Positions 51,828 to 63,993 of a DNA stretch of 64,000 bases are shown here, piece by piece; position 1 is the stretch's first letter; each line of letters begins with the position of its first letter. The stretch is from UBA4582 sp038106185 (lineage in GTDB: Bacteria; Pseudomonadota; Gammaproteobacteria; Pseudomonadales; Azotimanducaceae), in the NCBI GenBank assembly GCA_038106185.1, contig JAYODE010000006.1, forward strand, positions 76,047-140,046. The letters run 5' to 3'. A program made the translations under genes and the position numbers. The notes below the pieces were generated by a model. It saw only the letters and a list, made by a program, of their open reading frames with translations. It ran no database searches and had not been told where the DNA came from.

Positions 51828-52781
51828 ATGCTAAATCAGCCAGTGGCGCTTGTCCTCACCATTGCATCAGACGAACGTCTGTTTGCGGCGGCGGTCGGTG
51901 ATTATCCGGACAAACAAATTTACAGGGGTGCAGTCGAGGCGCTTCAGGGCCTTGAGACCAATCCCGCTAGCGTCATCGTCATCGAAAGCCCCCTGGACGA
52001 CATGAGTATCACTGAGATCGCAGAGGCCATACAAGAGATCAATGGTGACCGACAGCATTACAGCTACATTATTGTTGTGGGTAAAGACCCCAGCGAAGCA
52101 CTGCTGGAACGCTTTGAACACAACCTTGATGCCTTCATTCATTTCGATGGCCAATCAGAACAGTTGCGCATGCTGTCTCAACAAATAAAGGTCGGCATCA
52201 GAACGGCTGCAAGAATCAACCAATTGACGACCGAAAATATCGGCCTGCAAGCCCACTGCGATGTGCTGGAGAAAGGCCAGTTACTTGATCCGTTAACAGG
52301 GTTAGGTAATCGTCGATATGCTGAGCAAACTCTGACAGACAGCATTCGCCAGATAGAATCCCGAGGCGGTGCCGTCTGCTTTTTGATGATCAGTGTTGAG
52401 AATTATTCGGATGTCGCTGAACAGTATGACCAAAAGATCGCAGATCAACTGCTGATCGCGATATCCAACAGAATCCAACAGCTGGTTCGACCGCTGGACA
52501 TCGTTACCTATTTCGAGCCAGGTCGATTCGCTTTGGTTCTACTCCAGGGGTCCATCGACCAATGCACGGCAGAATGCTACCAACATATTTTTGATGGGAT
52601 AACCCTCAAAAGTTACACTACACCGGTAGGTTATTTACCGGCCAACATTGGCATGAGCATTTGCGCCAGTGAAGCCCATTCGGGGCCACCCAATCGCCAG
52701 GTCATGATTCAAAGTGCTCGAGAGAATCTAAAGGGCTCGTTTGATTCAGGTCGAATATTGGTCAAGCACCTTTCAACTTAA
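51828..52781 (+). CDS. Degenerate GGDEF-domain protein with receiver-like N-terminus
   Basis: 317 residues. Residues 1-125 have the alternating pattern of a receiver-like domain (VALVLTIASDERLF, VIVIESPLDD) without a secure phosphoacceptor. From about 145 a GGDEF fold begins with LDPLTGLGNRRYAEQTL, the conserved entry, but the active-site loop reads EPGRF instead of GGDEF. It is therefore unlikely to make cyclic di-GMP and may act by binding. The next gene follows 20 bases later. Confidence 0.82.
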   Translation: MLNQPVALVLTIASDERLFAAAVGDYPDKQIYRGAVEALQGLETNPASVIVIESPLDDMSITEIAEAIQEINGDRQHYSYIIVVGKDPSEALLERFEHNLDAFIHFDGQSEQLRMLSQQIKVGIRTAARINQLTTENIGLQAHCDVLEKGQLLDPLTGLGNRRYAEQTLTDSIRQIESRGGAVCFLMISVENYSDVAEQYDQKIADQLLIAISNRIQQLVRPLDIVTYFEPGRFALVLLQGSIDQCTAECYQHIFDGITLKSYTTPVGYLPANIGMSICASEAHSGPPNRQVMIQSARENLKGSFDSGRILVKHLST

Positions 52782-52801
52782 CTATTAGTGAGTCAACATC
52801 G

Positions 52802-53368
52802 ATGGGCAAACGCCTCAGCAAAATTTATACGCGCACAGGAGACCTCGGCGAAACAGGTTTGGGTGACGGTAATAGAATCAAGAAGAATGCACCGCGAATA
52901 GAGGCGATCGGCAGCGTCGATGAGCTTAACAGCCTACTGGGTTTATTGATCGAAGAAATCCTTGTGCAACAACATGCCGGCATTCTGCCGATCGGTGAAT
53001 TTCTGCGTTACAGCCAACATAGAATTTTCGACCTTGGCGGAGAACTCTCGATTCCAGACTTTAGGATTATTACGGCAAAGCATGTGACCGACATTGAACA
53101 GCGTTTGGACGAACTGAATGCCGACCTGGCGCCACTAGAAAACTTTATATTGCCAGGAGGTTCTCGCCTCATTGCGACCTTTCATTTGGCGCGCAGCGTC
53201 TGCAGACGGGCAGAACGGGATATCGTCACACTCTCGCTGAGCTCGTCGATTAATGAAGAGGGCCTGAAGTATCTGAACCGTTTGTCAGATTATCTGTTCG
53301 TTGCCGCACGCTATACGGCAAAGAGCCAAGGTGTCAGCGAAGTCCTCTGGCAGAAAGATCTCGGCTGA
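52802..53368 (+). CDS. PduO-type ATP:cob(I)alamin adenosyltransferase
   Basis: 188 residues. IYTRTGDLGETGLGDGNR is the ATP-binding N-terminal motif, IGSVDELNSLLG follows, and RSVCRRAERD provides the conserved arginines. The enzyme adds the adenosyl group to reduced cobalamin. The stretch ARYTAKSQGVSEVLW at the end is normal. A BtuF-like binding protein is 4.6 kb away. Confidence 0.94.
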   Translation: MGKRLSKIYTRTGDLGETGLGDGNRIKKNAPRIEAIGSVDELNSLLGLLIEEILVQQHAGILPIGEFLRYSQHRIFDLGGELSIPDFRIITAKHVTDIEQRLDELNADLAPLENFILPGGSRLIATFHLARSVCRRAERDIVTLSLSSSINEEGLKYLNRLSDYLFVAARYTAKSQGVSEVLWQKDLG

Positions 53369-53449
53369 TCTGGCTTTTTTTACAGGTCACAGCCGGTCAC
53401 AGCCAGTCTATGCACTACCCGTCTTCAGGGCAACCCAAAGCCCCGCAGC

Positions 53450-55240
53450 TTAAAGAATCAGTCGACGCACATCACCCAATAGCTGGGTCAAATAATGGGT
53501 AAATCTGGCCGCCTCAGCACCATCGATGGCACGGTGATCATAGGACAAAGACAAGGGTAACAGCATTCGCGGCACAAACCCCTGGCCGTCCCACACAGGT
53601 CCCATAGAGGCGCGGGAAACTCCCAGAATAGCAACTTCTGGTGCGTTGACAATCGGCGTAAAGGCCGTACCGCCGATACCACCCAGACTGGTGATGGTAA
53701 AAGTTGCGCCCTGCATCGCGTTCAGCGGCAGCTTTTTGTCACGGGCCTGTCCCGCGAGAAGAGCCGATTCGCGCGCCAATTCGACCACCCCTTTCTTGTT
53801 CGCATCTCGTAGAACCGGAACCATCAGGCCATCAGGTGTCTCGACTGCGATCCCGATGTTGTAGTACTTCTTCAGGGTCAGGTGTTGGTAATCTGCATCA
53901 ATTGATGAATTGAATTGCGGATACTTGATCAGAGCTTGGACACAGGCCTTGATCAGAAAAGCCAGGGGCGTCAACTTGTCGCCCGAACCGGCTAGCTCAA
54001 GGTTTTGAGTTTTACGAAAGGCTTCCAGATCGGTGATATCAGCCTCATCAAACTGAGTCACATGGGCTACATTCAGCCAGCTACGGTGTAGATTACGCGC
54101 ACTACTGCGACGAACTCTGGACAGTGGCCGCAGTTCTATGTCGCCGAACTGACTAAAATCAATGATGGGTATCGGTGGAATGCCGCCGCTCAGAGTATCA
54201 GCTACAGGTCGAGCAGTGCCATCCAGCTGCAACTGATTCTTGACATAGACCTGCACGTCTTCCTTGAGAATTCTGCCGTTTTGACCTGTACCTCGCACCT
54301 TAGCCAGACTCACACCATATTCGCGCGCCTGCTTTCGCACCGCAGGCCCCGCATGTATCCTGTCATCTGCAGCATTAGTCGCCTCGGCACCCTCTATCTC
54401 TCGTGGTGACTGATCAGACCTGTGGATCCCTGCATCTGTAGATTTGACAACTGAGACTTGTTCCATCTGACGCGCAGCCATTGGGTGTGCAAGGTCCGCC
54501 TTTTCCTGCCGGCTCTTCTCTACACCCTGCTGAATACCGTCCTGACTCTTCTGACCGGCTTGAATTGACGGCTGTTGGGCGGCTTTAGAGGAAGAGTCTT
54601 GACCCACTTGACCTGCCGCGCCTTGAGCAGAGTGAAGTTTGATCAAAGGATCACCTTCAGCCACCAAGGCACCCTCTTTGACGAGAATTTCGCTGACTTC
54701 TCCTGCATAAGGCGCTGGTATTTCCATACTGGCCTTATCAGACTCAAGAACCAGAATGGGATCGTCTACCGCGATCTTATCGCCCAACTTGACTAACAGT
54801 TCGGTGACCGTGACCTCATTAGCATCACCAATATCAGGCACCACAATCAGTCGCTCCGTGGTTCCAGTAGAGTCTGCCGCAGGTGGCTGCACCGCAGTTG
54901 GTGCGGGCTCGTCAGTCACTAAAGTCGCGTCTTCAGTGCTGGAAGCCGAAGGCACTGACTTGTCAACGACTGAGCCGAGTTTGGCGGCTGGCTTTTCCGT
55001 CTCACCATCGAGATCAAGCTCTAGTATGAGCGATCCTTCCTCGACCTTGTCGCCTACTTTGACGGCGATATTGACGATTTTTCCAGCATAAGGAGACGGA
55101 ATTTCCATACTGGCCTTATCCGACTCGAGGACCACCAGCGAATCATCCTTGCCAACAACATCACCCACTGCAACAAGCACTTCGATGACCTCAACCTCTG
55201 TGGCCTCACCCACATCAGGGACTGTCACTTGAATCGTCAT
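53450..55240 (-). CDS. aceF: Pyruvate dehydrogenase E2 (dihydrolipoamide acetyltransferase)
   Basis: 596 residues with two N-terminal lipoyl domains, each with the lysine in ESDKASME (about 44 and 167), Ala/Pro/Gln-rich linkers, an E3/E1-binding domain (AGPAVRKQAREYGVSLAKV), and the catalytic domain ending with SYDHRAIDGAEAARF, the active-site His motif. It transfers acetyl groups to CoA. It follows aceE by 12 bases. No lpd (E3) gene follows. Confidence 0.97.
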   Translation of the reverse strand: MTIQVTVPDVGEATEVEVIEVLVAVGDVVGKDDSLVVLESDKASMEIPSPYAGKIVNIAVKVGDKVEEGSLILELDLDGETEKPAAKLGSVVDKSVPSASSTEDATLVTDEPAPTAVQPPAADSTGTTERLIVVPDIGDANEVTVTELLVKLGDKIAVDDPILVLESDKASMEIPAPYAGEVSEILVKEGALVAEGDPLIKLHSAQGAAGQVGQDSSSKAAQQPSIQAGQKSQDGIQQGVEKSRQEKADLAHPMAARQMEQVSVVKSTDAGIHRSDQSPREIEGAEATNAADDRIHAGPAVRKQAREYGVSLAKVRGTGQNGRILKEDVQVYVKNQLQLDGTARPVADTLSGGIPPIPIIDFSQFGDIELRPLSRVRRSSARNLHRSWLNVAHVTQFDEADITDLEAFRKTQNLELAGSGDKLTPLAFLIKACVQALIKYPQFNSSIDADYQHLTLKKYYNIGIAVETPDGLMVPVLRDANKKGVVELARESALLAGQARDKKLPLNAMQGATFTITSLGGIGGTAFTPIVNAPEVAILGVSRASMGPVWDGQGFVPRMLLPLSLSYDHRAIDGAEAARFTHYLTQLLGDVRRLIL

Positions 55241-55252
55241 ATTCTGCGGTTC

Positions 55253-57922
<2,670 letters not shown>

Positions 57923-58003
57923 AATATTCTCCCGGTACAAACGCGTCTTTCGTTCAACATCCAGGCGCATTAGATTATGGTTTATGTGATATCAATTGAA
58001 TGA

Positions 58004-58885
58004 CTACTTGACGGCAATACTGCTACAGATCAATTCGACCCCATCCAACATACGCAAGCTGGGGCGAGAAATTAAGTTTGGATCAATGGGAATCAATCGC
58101 GTCTCAGACAGCATTGTAGCCCAGCGTTCTGCCCAGTGCCCAGGGTTTTCGCCGGGATTAAGGGTATAGAATATGATCTTTGGGTTTGCACTCAGCACTG
58201 ATTCCTGGCTCACCAAGGGTACCTGAGTCGAGACATCAGCAAAAATATTGGCGCCACCGCATAAGGCCAGCGCCTGCCCGATCAAGTGGGTACTATTTAC
58301 GGTGTAAAGATTTTCATCTGAAATTTGAAAAAATACCGGTTCACTGCTCTTCGCTTGGCGCAACTGAGCCAAGCGGGCCAGAAACGCTTCAGCGAGTAGT
58401 TCGCCCTTTTGTTCGTCACCAAGAAGCCGAGCTAATTGCCTGACAGTGCTCGCGATAGACTCAAGACTTGGTGCCTCATTGATATAGATGGGATAGCCCA
58501 GACTCCTGAGTTTTTCAAGCGCCCGGTTGGCACCACCAGTTTGCCAGGCAACGATCAGATCTGGCGCAAGCTCAACGACCGATTCAACATTGACAGAAAA
58601 AGCGTCTCCAATCCTTGGAATGCTTCGCGCCGCTATTGGATAGTCGGAGAAGCTGACGGTACCAACAATCAAGTCGCCCGCACCCAATTCAAATAGTATT
58701 TCCGTCAGATGTGGCGACAAACTGATAATACGTTGAGCAGGCCTCGCGAGACTGACCTGAAAGCCGACGTCATCTTCGACGCTGACGTCAGCACCAGCAG
58801 CCGCTTCGCCGGCGGCAAGAAGCGAGAAACCGCCGAAGATCGCCAGACCTAGCACTGCGAAAAATCGATAGGCTTGAGTTACCAA
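58004..58885 (-). CDS. BtuF-like periplasmic cobalamin-binding protein
   Basis: The longest frame starts at an ATG at 58933 inside ampE. A TTG at 58885 overlapping the ampE stop gives a much better signal peptide (VTQAYRFFAVLGLAIFGGF ... AAAGA), and I prefer it (293 residues). The core matches BtuF-type class III binding proteins: RIISLSPHLTEILFELGAGDLIVGTVSFSDYP and ESVVELAPDLIVAW. Its partner permease and ATPase are not in the window. Haem or iron-chelate binding cannot be excluded. Confidence 0.82.
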   Translation of the reverse strand: MVTQAYRFFAVLGLAIFGGFSLLAAGEAAAGADVSVEDDVGFQVSLARPAQRIISLSPHLTEILFELGAGDLIVGTVSFSDYPIAARSIPRIGDAFSVNVESVVELAPDLIVAWQTGGANRALEKLRSLGYPIYINEAPSLESIASTVRQLARLLGDEQKGELLAEAFLARLAQLRQAKSSEPVFFQISDENLYTVNSTHLIGQALALCGGANIFADVSTQVPLVSQESVLSANPKIIFYTLNPGENPGHWAERWATMLSETRLIPIDPNLISRPSLRMLDGVELICSSIAVK

Positions 58886-59700
58886 CCGACGATCGCCAGA
58901 ATCGCCGCCAGCCCCAGCCAACCGAAGAGACATCGCTCCAACAATTCCTTAGAGGCTCTTAAATCCTGTCCCGCACGCTGAACAAAGCCGCTCACCGTGT
59001 TGATGTCTTTGTAATCTGATTTATCTATTGCCATACCCAGAAGCGAGCAAAGCCACTCCGAATGTGACTGCTCGACGTCAAACAAACCGGCTACCCAAGC
59101 ATCAAAACATCGGCCAAAGTTGCCGAGCAAGGCAAACATAAAACCTGTCAATCTGGCAGGCAACCACTCCATCCAGTAGAGCACCGTTTCAACCTGCTGG
59201 CTTCGCGAATCCTCGTGACCCAAATTCTTCAGATACATTCGACTCAACCCATAGGCCAAGGCTCCGGCGGGACCTACTAACAGAAACCAAAATATGACCG
59301 GATAAATGCCCTGAAAATTCGCATAGGTCGTTTTCTCCAGATACTGATCCTGCTGCACCTTTAAGCCAGCGAGCGGTTCATCGCCAGACAAGCCTCGCAA
59401 CCACTGGCCTTGGTTCGTCGCTCGCTGACCCAGATTATTATTGCCAATCGCGTAACCCAGGACGATCAGCGATAGCAGTAACCAAAAGATCGTCAAAATA
59501 CCAGATGCGAGCAACACGCCAAGCGTGAAGACTGAAAGGACCGGCAAGCCGACGCACAACAAATACTGGGATCTGGGCGTCAGGGATCGCGCCAAAAACC
59601 AATTTTGATATTTCACAAAAGGTACCTGATCCCGCCAATAACGCCGGTGAGACCAATACTTATAGACCAACACGATCGTTAAAATGACCAGAAACTTCAT
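58879..59700 (-). CDS. ampE: AmpE-like inner-membrane protein
   Basis: 273 residues with about four helices. The family features are the N-terminal helix VILTIVLVYKYWSHRRYWRD, the mid-protein ANFQGIYPVIFWFLLVGPAGALAYGLSRM segment, and a C-terminal helix ending LAAILAIVGW. AmpE is a presumed sensory partner of AmpD in wall recycling and beta-lactamase control. It is 152 bases downstream of ampD on the same strand. Confidence 0.88.
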   Translation of the reverse strand: MKFLVILTIVLVYKYWSHRRYWRDQVPFVKYQNWFLARSLTPRSQYLLCVGLPVLSVFTLGVLLASGILTIFWLLLSLIVLGYAIGNNNLGQRATNQGQWLRGLSGDEPLAGLKVQQDQYLEKTTYANFQGIYPVIFWFLLVGPAGALAYGLSRMYLKNLGHEDSRSQQVETVLYWMEWLPARLTGFMFALLGNFGRCFDAWVAGLFDVEQSHSEWLCSLLGMAIDKSDYKDINTVSGFVQRAGQDLRASKELLERCLFGWLGLAAILAIVGW

Positions 59701-59852
59701 GCTTTCAGTTTACCCTCTCCACTCACTAAATTCGCAAACTAACACCCTAACCCACTGTCCAAACCCCTCACCAAGCACTTAGTCGAGCTTCTAGTCAAGC
59801 TATGCGCCAACCCACTGGCTATTCGACTTGCCACCGGCTTCATCTTCAGCCC

Positions 59853-60422
59853 TCATGGGCTCAACGACTCACTCAGTGGTCCTGTCGCTGCCAGCAGAGC
59901 ATGAAATTCCGCCCATTTAAACGCAGGCCCCGGATCAGTTTTTCGACCCGGCGCTATATCACAATGACCAACAATATGATCTGCCGGAATTTGCCAGGTA
60001 TCAAGCATCAATCGACACACAGACGCCAGTTGCAGGTACTGATTGGCGTTGTAGCCCGCTTCATCGGTACCTTCCAGCTCAATACCCACGGAAAAGTCAT
60101 TACAGCTAGATCTGCCCTTGAAGCTGGAGATACCCGCATGCCAGGCGCGCTGATGGAAAGGCACGTATTGTAGCAGCCGACCGTCTCGTCGAATCAGCAG
60201 ATGGCTCGAAACACAGACGCTTTGTAGGTCGGCAAAATCAGGATGCGCGTCCAGGTTAAGTTGGTTCAGAAACAAATCATTGACGTAGCTGTTACCAAAG
60301 TGGCCGGCCGGCAAACTGATGCCATGCACGACAATGAGACTAATCTCAGCGCTTGGACGAGAGTCACAATTCGGACTTGGCAACTGCTGGGCAGTATTCA
60401 GCCAGCCATGACTGATTTTCAT
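59853..60422 (-). CDS. ampD: N-acetyl-anhydromuramyl-L-alanine amidase AmpD
   Basis: The ATG at 60422 (MKISHGWLNTAQQLPSPNCD) matches AmpD starts and gives 189 residues; the frame continues 52 codons further upstream without support. SLIVVHGISLPAG carries the first zinc His, and VGHCDIAPGRKTDPGPAF the others with the catalytic Lys. It removes the stem peptide from anhydro-muropeptides in the cytoplasm. It is divergent from the protease gene at 60550. Confidence 0.95.
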   Translation of the reverse strand: MKISHGWLNTAQQLPSPNCDSRPSAEISLIVVHGISLPAGHFGNSYVNDLFLNQLNLDAHPDFADLQSVCVSSHLLIRRDGRLLQYVPFHQRAWHAGISSFKGRSSCNDFSVGIELEGTDEAGYNANQYLQLASVCRLMLDTWQIPADHIVGHCDIAPGRKTDPGPAFKWAEFHALLAATGPLSESLSP

Positions 60423-60549
60423 GAACGCTTCTGCATCCTTTTCGAAAACTTCGCCTATTCTAGCATACAGCAGCGCCCGAGAGGCACTGGACCCCAGGAA
60501 TGTGTTAATCTCAGCGACGATGCTACTGAGGGAAAACTGCAGACAGTCA

Positions 60550-61059
60550 ATGGAAACACAAACTATAGGCCGAGGCATGATGTTCCTGGCCTGCGCCTTG
60601 GGCCTGGGCTTGTTGACCCTGTTCTTTTCCAGTGTCGAGGACCGGCAGCGTAATCCAAATCAACAACCGCAGACTCTATCTGGCCGCGGCATACATCAGG
60701 TCGAACTGGCTCGAAACCGCGCCGGGCACTATCTGGTGACGGGCACCATCAATCGCCAGCCTGCGGAGTTTTTGCTCGACACGGGTGCCACCGATGTCGT
60801 GATTCCTGCGTCACTGGCCGGCGCCTTGAAAGTCAGTCGTGGCAGACCCCTGCGGGCCATGACGGCCAATGGCCCCATCACTGTCTATGAAACCCGACTT
60901 GAAGAGCTCAGCATCGGCGCTATTACCTTGCATGATGTGAGAGCCAGTATTAACCCGGCCATGCAGGCATCTGAAATATTGCTGGGCATGAGCGCCCTAA
61001 AACAAATCGAATTTGTCCAGCGAGGCGATTCGCTGACCCTGACCCAATATCTGGAATAA
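60550..61059 (+). CDS. Retropepsin-like aspartic protease, membrane-anchored
   Basis: 169 residues from the ATG at 60550. One N-terminal transmembrane helix (about 10-28, MMFLACALGLGLLTLFFSS) is followed by a single-lobe aspartic protease fold with EFLLDTGATDVVIP, the active-site Asp-Thr-Gly, and ILLGMSALKQIEF. It matches the TIGR02281 clan AA family of unknown substrate. nadC follows four bases later. Confidence 0.9.
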   Translation: METQTIGRGMMFLACALGLGLLTLFFSSVEDRQRNPNQQPQTLSGRGIHQVELARNRAGHYLVTGTINRQPAEFLLDTGATDVVIPASLAGALKVSRGRPLRAMTANGPITVYETRLEELSIGAITLHDVRASINPAMQASEILLGMSALKQIEFVQRGDSLTLTQYLE

Positions 61060-61063
61060 GCAA

Positions 61064-61915
61064 ATGACCCATCTGGAAACACCTCTGGAACTATTCGCTG
61101 ATCTGACCATAAATGTCGCCCGCGCACTGGAGGAAGATTGCGGTTCGGGGGATATCACCGCCGAATTGATCGATATAGAAACCCGCGCCAAGGCCGACGT
61201 GATTACCCGCGAGAATGCGGTGATCTGCGGCAAGCCCTGGGTCACTGAGGTATTTCGCCAGCTGGATCCAAATCTGACGCTCGACTGGCAAGTGGACGAT
61301 GGTGCGTTGGTCACACCCGGCCAATTACTGTTTTCCGTCGCAGGCAACGCACGCACAGTACTCACCGGCGAGCGAACTGCCCTGAACTTTCTTCAAACCC
61401 TGTCAGGGACCGCCACTCGAACCCGATACTACAGCGACCTGATCAAACACACCAAAACTCGACTGCTGGACACGCGCAAAACCCTGCCAGGACTTCGAAG
61501 GGCGCAAAAATATGCGGTGCTGTGTGGCGGCGGGACGAACCATCGCATTGGCCTGTTTGATGCCTTTCTGATCAAGGAAAACCATATCCACGCCTGCGGC
61601 ACCATTACTCGCGCGATTCAGCGGGCGCGGCAATTACACCCAGGCATCAAGGTCGAGGTCGAGGTCGAAAACCTGTCCGAATTCGATGAGGCCGTCGCTG
61701 CCGAACCTGACTGGATTATGCTGGACAATTTCACCCTGGCGGATATGCGCGCAGCAGCAGAAAAGGTGCCTGCAACGATAAAGCTCGAGGCGTCCGGTGG
61801 GATCGAATCAGAGAAGGATTTGGTCGCGATAGCGGAAACCGGCGTGCATTTTGTTTCCGTTGGCGCGCTGACCAAACACTGCCGAGCGGTGGATTTATCC
61901 ATGCGATTTCGCTGA
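61064..61915 (+). CDS. nadC: Nicotinate-nucleotide pyrophosphorylase (quinolinate phosphoribosyltransferase)
   Basis: 283 residues. The conserved TRKTLPGLRRAQKYAVLCGGGTNHR segment, FDAFLIKENHI, and IKLEASGGIESE are NadC motifs. It converts quinolinate and PRPP to nicotinate mononucleotide in de novo NAD synthesis. It is probably co-transcribed with the protease gene. Confidence 0.97.
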   Translation: MTHLETPLELFADLTINVARALEEDCGSGDITAELIDIETRAKADVITRENAVICGKPWVTEVFRQLDPNLTLDWQVDDGALVTPGQLLFSVAGNARTVLTGERTALNFLQTLSGTATRTRYYSDLIKHTKTRLLDTRKTLPGLRRAQKYAVLCGGGTNHRIGLFDAFLIKENHIHACGTITRAIQRARQLHPGIKVEVEVENLSEFDEAVAAEPDWIMLDNFTLADMRAAAEKVPATIKLEASGGIESEKDLVAIAETGVHFVSVGALTKHCRAVDLSMRFR

Positions 61916-61917
61916 GC

Positions 61918-63846
61918 CTACAAGCCCTGCTGAGCCCCGACCACCTCGAGTGTTTCAGCGCGTAAGTCCCGCATGACCTTATTGATAATCAGCGGGTCAA
62001 CTTTCGCCATCAGTTTCTCTAGCGCTGGCAGATCATGGCGCGCCTGAGCCCGCTGGATCAACAATGCACAGACCCGCTCTCGATTCTGCCAAAAGCCCTC
62101 TTGCAACAGGTTGACCCACTTCAGCGCATCGCCGGTGAGCACCTGATAGGCTGCATCAGGCTGGCCATTACGTTCGAGAAACTCGACATAAGCCAATTGC
62201 ACATCAACTGCGATGGGGCTTAACAACACAGCCTGCTCAAAATGCTGCAAGGGCGTCAGTTCGATTTCGGGTAATGCCACAAGCTCAGGGTTTTTCTCCA
62301 GAAATTCAGCGAATTGGCGCCTGACGCCAGAATGATAGGGATTGATGCGAAGCGCAGCCTGGTATTCCAGCGCCGTAGCAACCGCCAGCGAGTACCGAAC
62401 CTGCGGATTTGACTCATGATCGAAGTTCATACGATAGAGCCTTGCCATGGCAATACGAGTTCGCGCATTGAGGCTTCGTGCCACCCGCAAAAAGGCCATG
62501 GTCTGGTAATAGACCGACGGCTTACTGTGAATATCACGCAAAAAAGGCACTGAGCGCTGATAAACAATATCAAAACCGATACCGTCCAGCACCGAGACAC
62601 AGGTCAGAAGCAGCGCCACCAGTAAAGCGCCGAGCTTGCCGACCCAGGCAGATTCAAGGCGCAAACGAGAGGAGTAAACCCGTCCCTTGAGGGTGACAAG
62701 ACGAGCGAATGCCAAACCCATCAGCATCTGCACCTGTATCAGGTAAAGCGGAAAATTCATCAGGCACTGAACCAGCACCGCCCCCATGCCCACGACCAGC
62801 ACAAGGGGCTCAAGCTGCGCCCTGTCTCCCCGCCACAGACGCCAGGTCGAGTCTATGAGATGGAAGATCAAATAACCGGTAAACAGCAGCAGAAAGCCCA
62901 GCAATAGCGGCCCACCTTCCGCCAGAAACTGCAGGTAATCGTTATGGACAAAGGAACCTGTGGTGTGATCATCCACAGTTTCGTGGAATCTGGGGTAGTG
63001 CAAATTAAAGGTGCCGGGCCCGACGCCGACAAGGGGACGTTCGGCCCAGATATCCAGAGCGGCACGCCACATGGAAAATCTGATAGTGTAGTCGCCTTTG
63101 TCGACATTGACGTGTATCTCCGACTTGACCGGTATCGCATCAGTTGCCGATAAAGCCGTGAAGCAAAGTAGTGCAGCCGCGCAGACGGTCACCAAGGGTC
63201 TGCGCAGGTCACGAAAACGCCAGACACATACGAAAACGAAACCAAGCCCACTGACAAATACAGCAAATCCCATGCGCGAGGCACTGGCAAATACGGCGGC
63301 GGCAAAAACCACGAGTAGCGTCAAGGCTAACCATCTCAACCAGCGCTGGTCACGCAGGCTCAGATAAATTCCGAGCACCATAAAGAAAAACAAATTATTC
63401 AGGGCCGCCCAGGCATTCGGGTCCACAATGGGACCGTTCGCCCTAATACCTGTCACCACTGACTCAACGATGCCCCAGATCGCCGTGATCAGCCCGGCTA
63501 AAAGAAAAAATCCAAACAGTCTGCGCCAGGCATTCTCATCGAGCCCCACCGTCGAGAGCGTCACCACCACCAGAGACACCCAGACGCCGAACATTAACAA
63601 CGAGTTTTCAGGCACAAGGCTGAGGTATACCAGGCAGCTCTGCCACACCAGGTACGCCAATAACACCCAGTGAATTCTGGACCAGGTAAATGCCTCGCCG
63701 TTGAGCTTGGGCCAGATCAGCAGCAGCGAAGTTAGCGTGAGCAACACCAGGCATCCCAGAGCCAGCACCGGATTACCATCGTAGAGCACAGCCAGCGCGA
63801 ATATGAGCGCTAACAGACCCTGTGGTATCGAGATCCCTTTCTGCAT
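61918..63846 (-). CDS. O-antigen ligase/polymerase-family membrane protein with TPR-like tail
   Basis: 642 residues. The first 420 carry about ten or more helices with the Wzy_C loop ERPLVGVGPGTFNLHYPRFHET ... SFVHNDYLQFLAEGG, the signature of O-antigen ligases and related glycan polymerases. The remaining 200 residues are helical, TPR-like repeats (EYQAALRINPYHSGVRRQFAEFLE). It works in the inner membrane on lipid-linked glycans or, in some members, protein O-glycosylation. Its 3' end nearly meets nadC. Confidence 0.85.
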   Translation of the reverse strand: MQKGISIPQGLLALIFALAVLYDGNPVLALGCLVLLTLTSLLLIWPKLNGEAFTWSRIHWVLLAYLVWQSCLVYLSLVPENSLLMFGVWVSLVVVTLSTVGLDENAWRRLFGFFLLAGLITAIWGIVESVVTGIRANGPIVDPNAWAALNNLFFFMVLGIYLSLRDQRWLRWLALTLLVVFAAAVFASASRMGFAVFVSGLGFVFVCVWRFRDLRRPLVTVCAAALLCFTALSATDAIPVKSEIHVNVDKGDYTIRFSMWRAALDIWAERPLVGVGPGTFNLHYPRFHETVDDHTTGSFVHNDYLQFLAEGGPLLLGFLLLFTGYLIFHLIDSTWRLWRGDRAQLEPLVLVVGMGAVLVQCLMNFPLYLIQVQMLMGLAFARLVTLKGRVYSSRLRLESAWVGKLGALLVALLLTCVSVLDGIGFDIVYQRSVPFLRDIHSKPSVYYQTMAFLRVARSLNARTRIAMARLYRMNFDHESNPQVRYSLAVATALEYQAALRINPYHSGVRRQFAEFLEKNPELVALPEIELTPLQHFEQAVLLSPIAVDVQLAYVEFLERNGQPDAAYQVLTGDALKWVNLLQEGFWQNRERVCALLIQRAQARHDLPALEKLMAKVDPLIINKVMRDLRAETLEVVGAQQGL

Positions 63847-63879
63847 AATGTGACCCTAACAGCGCTAGATTCGAGGAGA

Positions 63880-63908
63880 TTACAGCGTCAGAAAAATCAG
63901 GTTATAAT
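63880..63908 (+). promoter_or_regulatory. Likely promoter of tRNA-Thr
   Basis: TATAAT at 63903-63908 with TTACAG 17 bases upstream, ten bases before the tRNA. The -10 is perfect, the -35 weak. Confidence 0.65.
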
Positions 63909-63917
63909 CGCTGCCAC

Positions 63918-63993
63918 GCCGGGATAGCTCAGTTGGTAGAGCAGTTGCTTCGTAAGCAATTGGTCGGAGGTTCGAGTCCTCTTTCCGGCACCA
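63918..63993 (+). tRNA. tRNA-Thr(CGT), CCA-encoded
   Basis: A 76-base cloverleaf: acceptor GCCGGGA/TTCCGGC (one G-T pair), D-arm GCTCAGTTGGTAGAGC, anticodon loop TTCGTAA giving CGT, T-arm GAGGTTCGAGTCCTC, encoded CCA. CGT reads the threonine codon ACG. Confidence 0.96.

Noticed and set aside
53369..53449. Terminator between the adenosyltransferase and aceF genes
   Set aside because: There is a T-run and a doubled GGTCACAGCC, but no convincing stem.
58886..59000. Cobalamin riboswitch ahead of the BtuF-like gene
   Set aside because: The gene starts inside ampE with no leader, and no B12-box-like sequence was seen.
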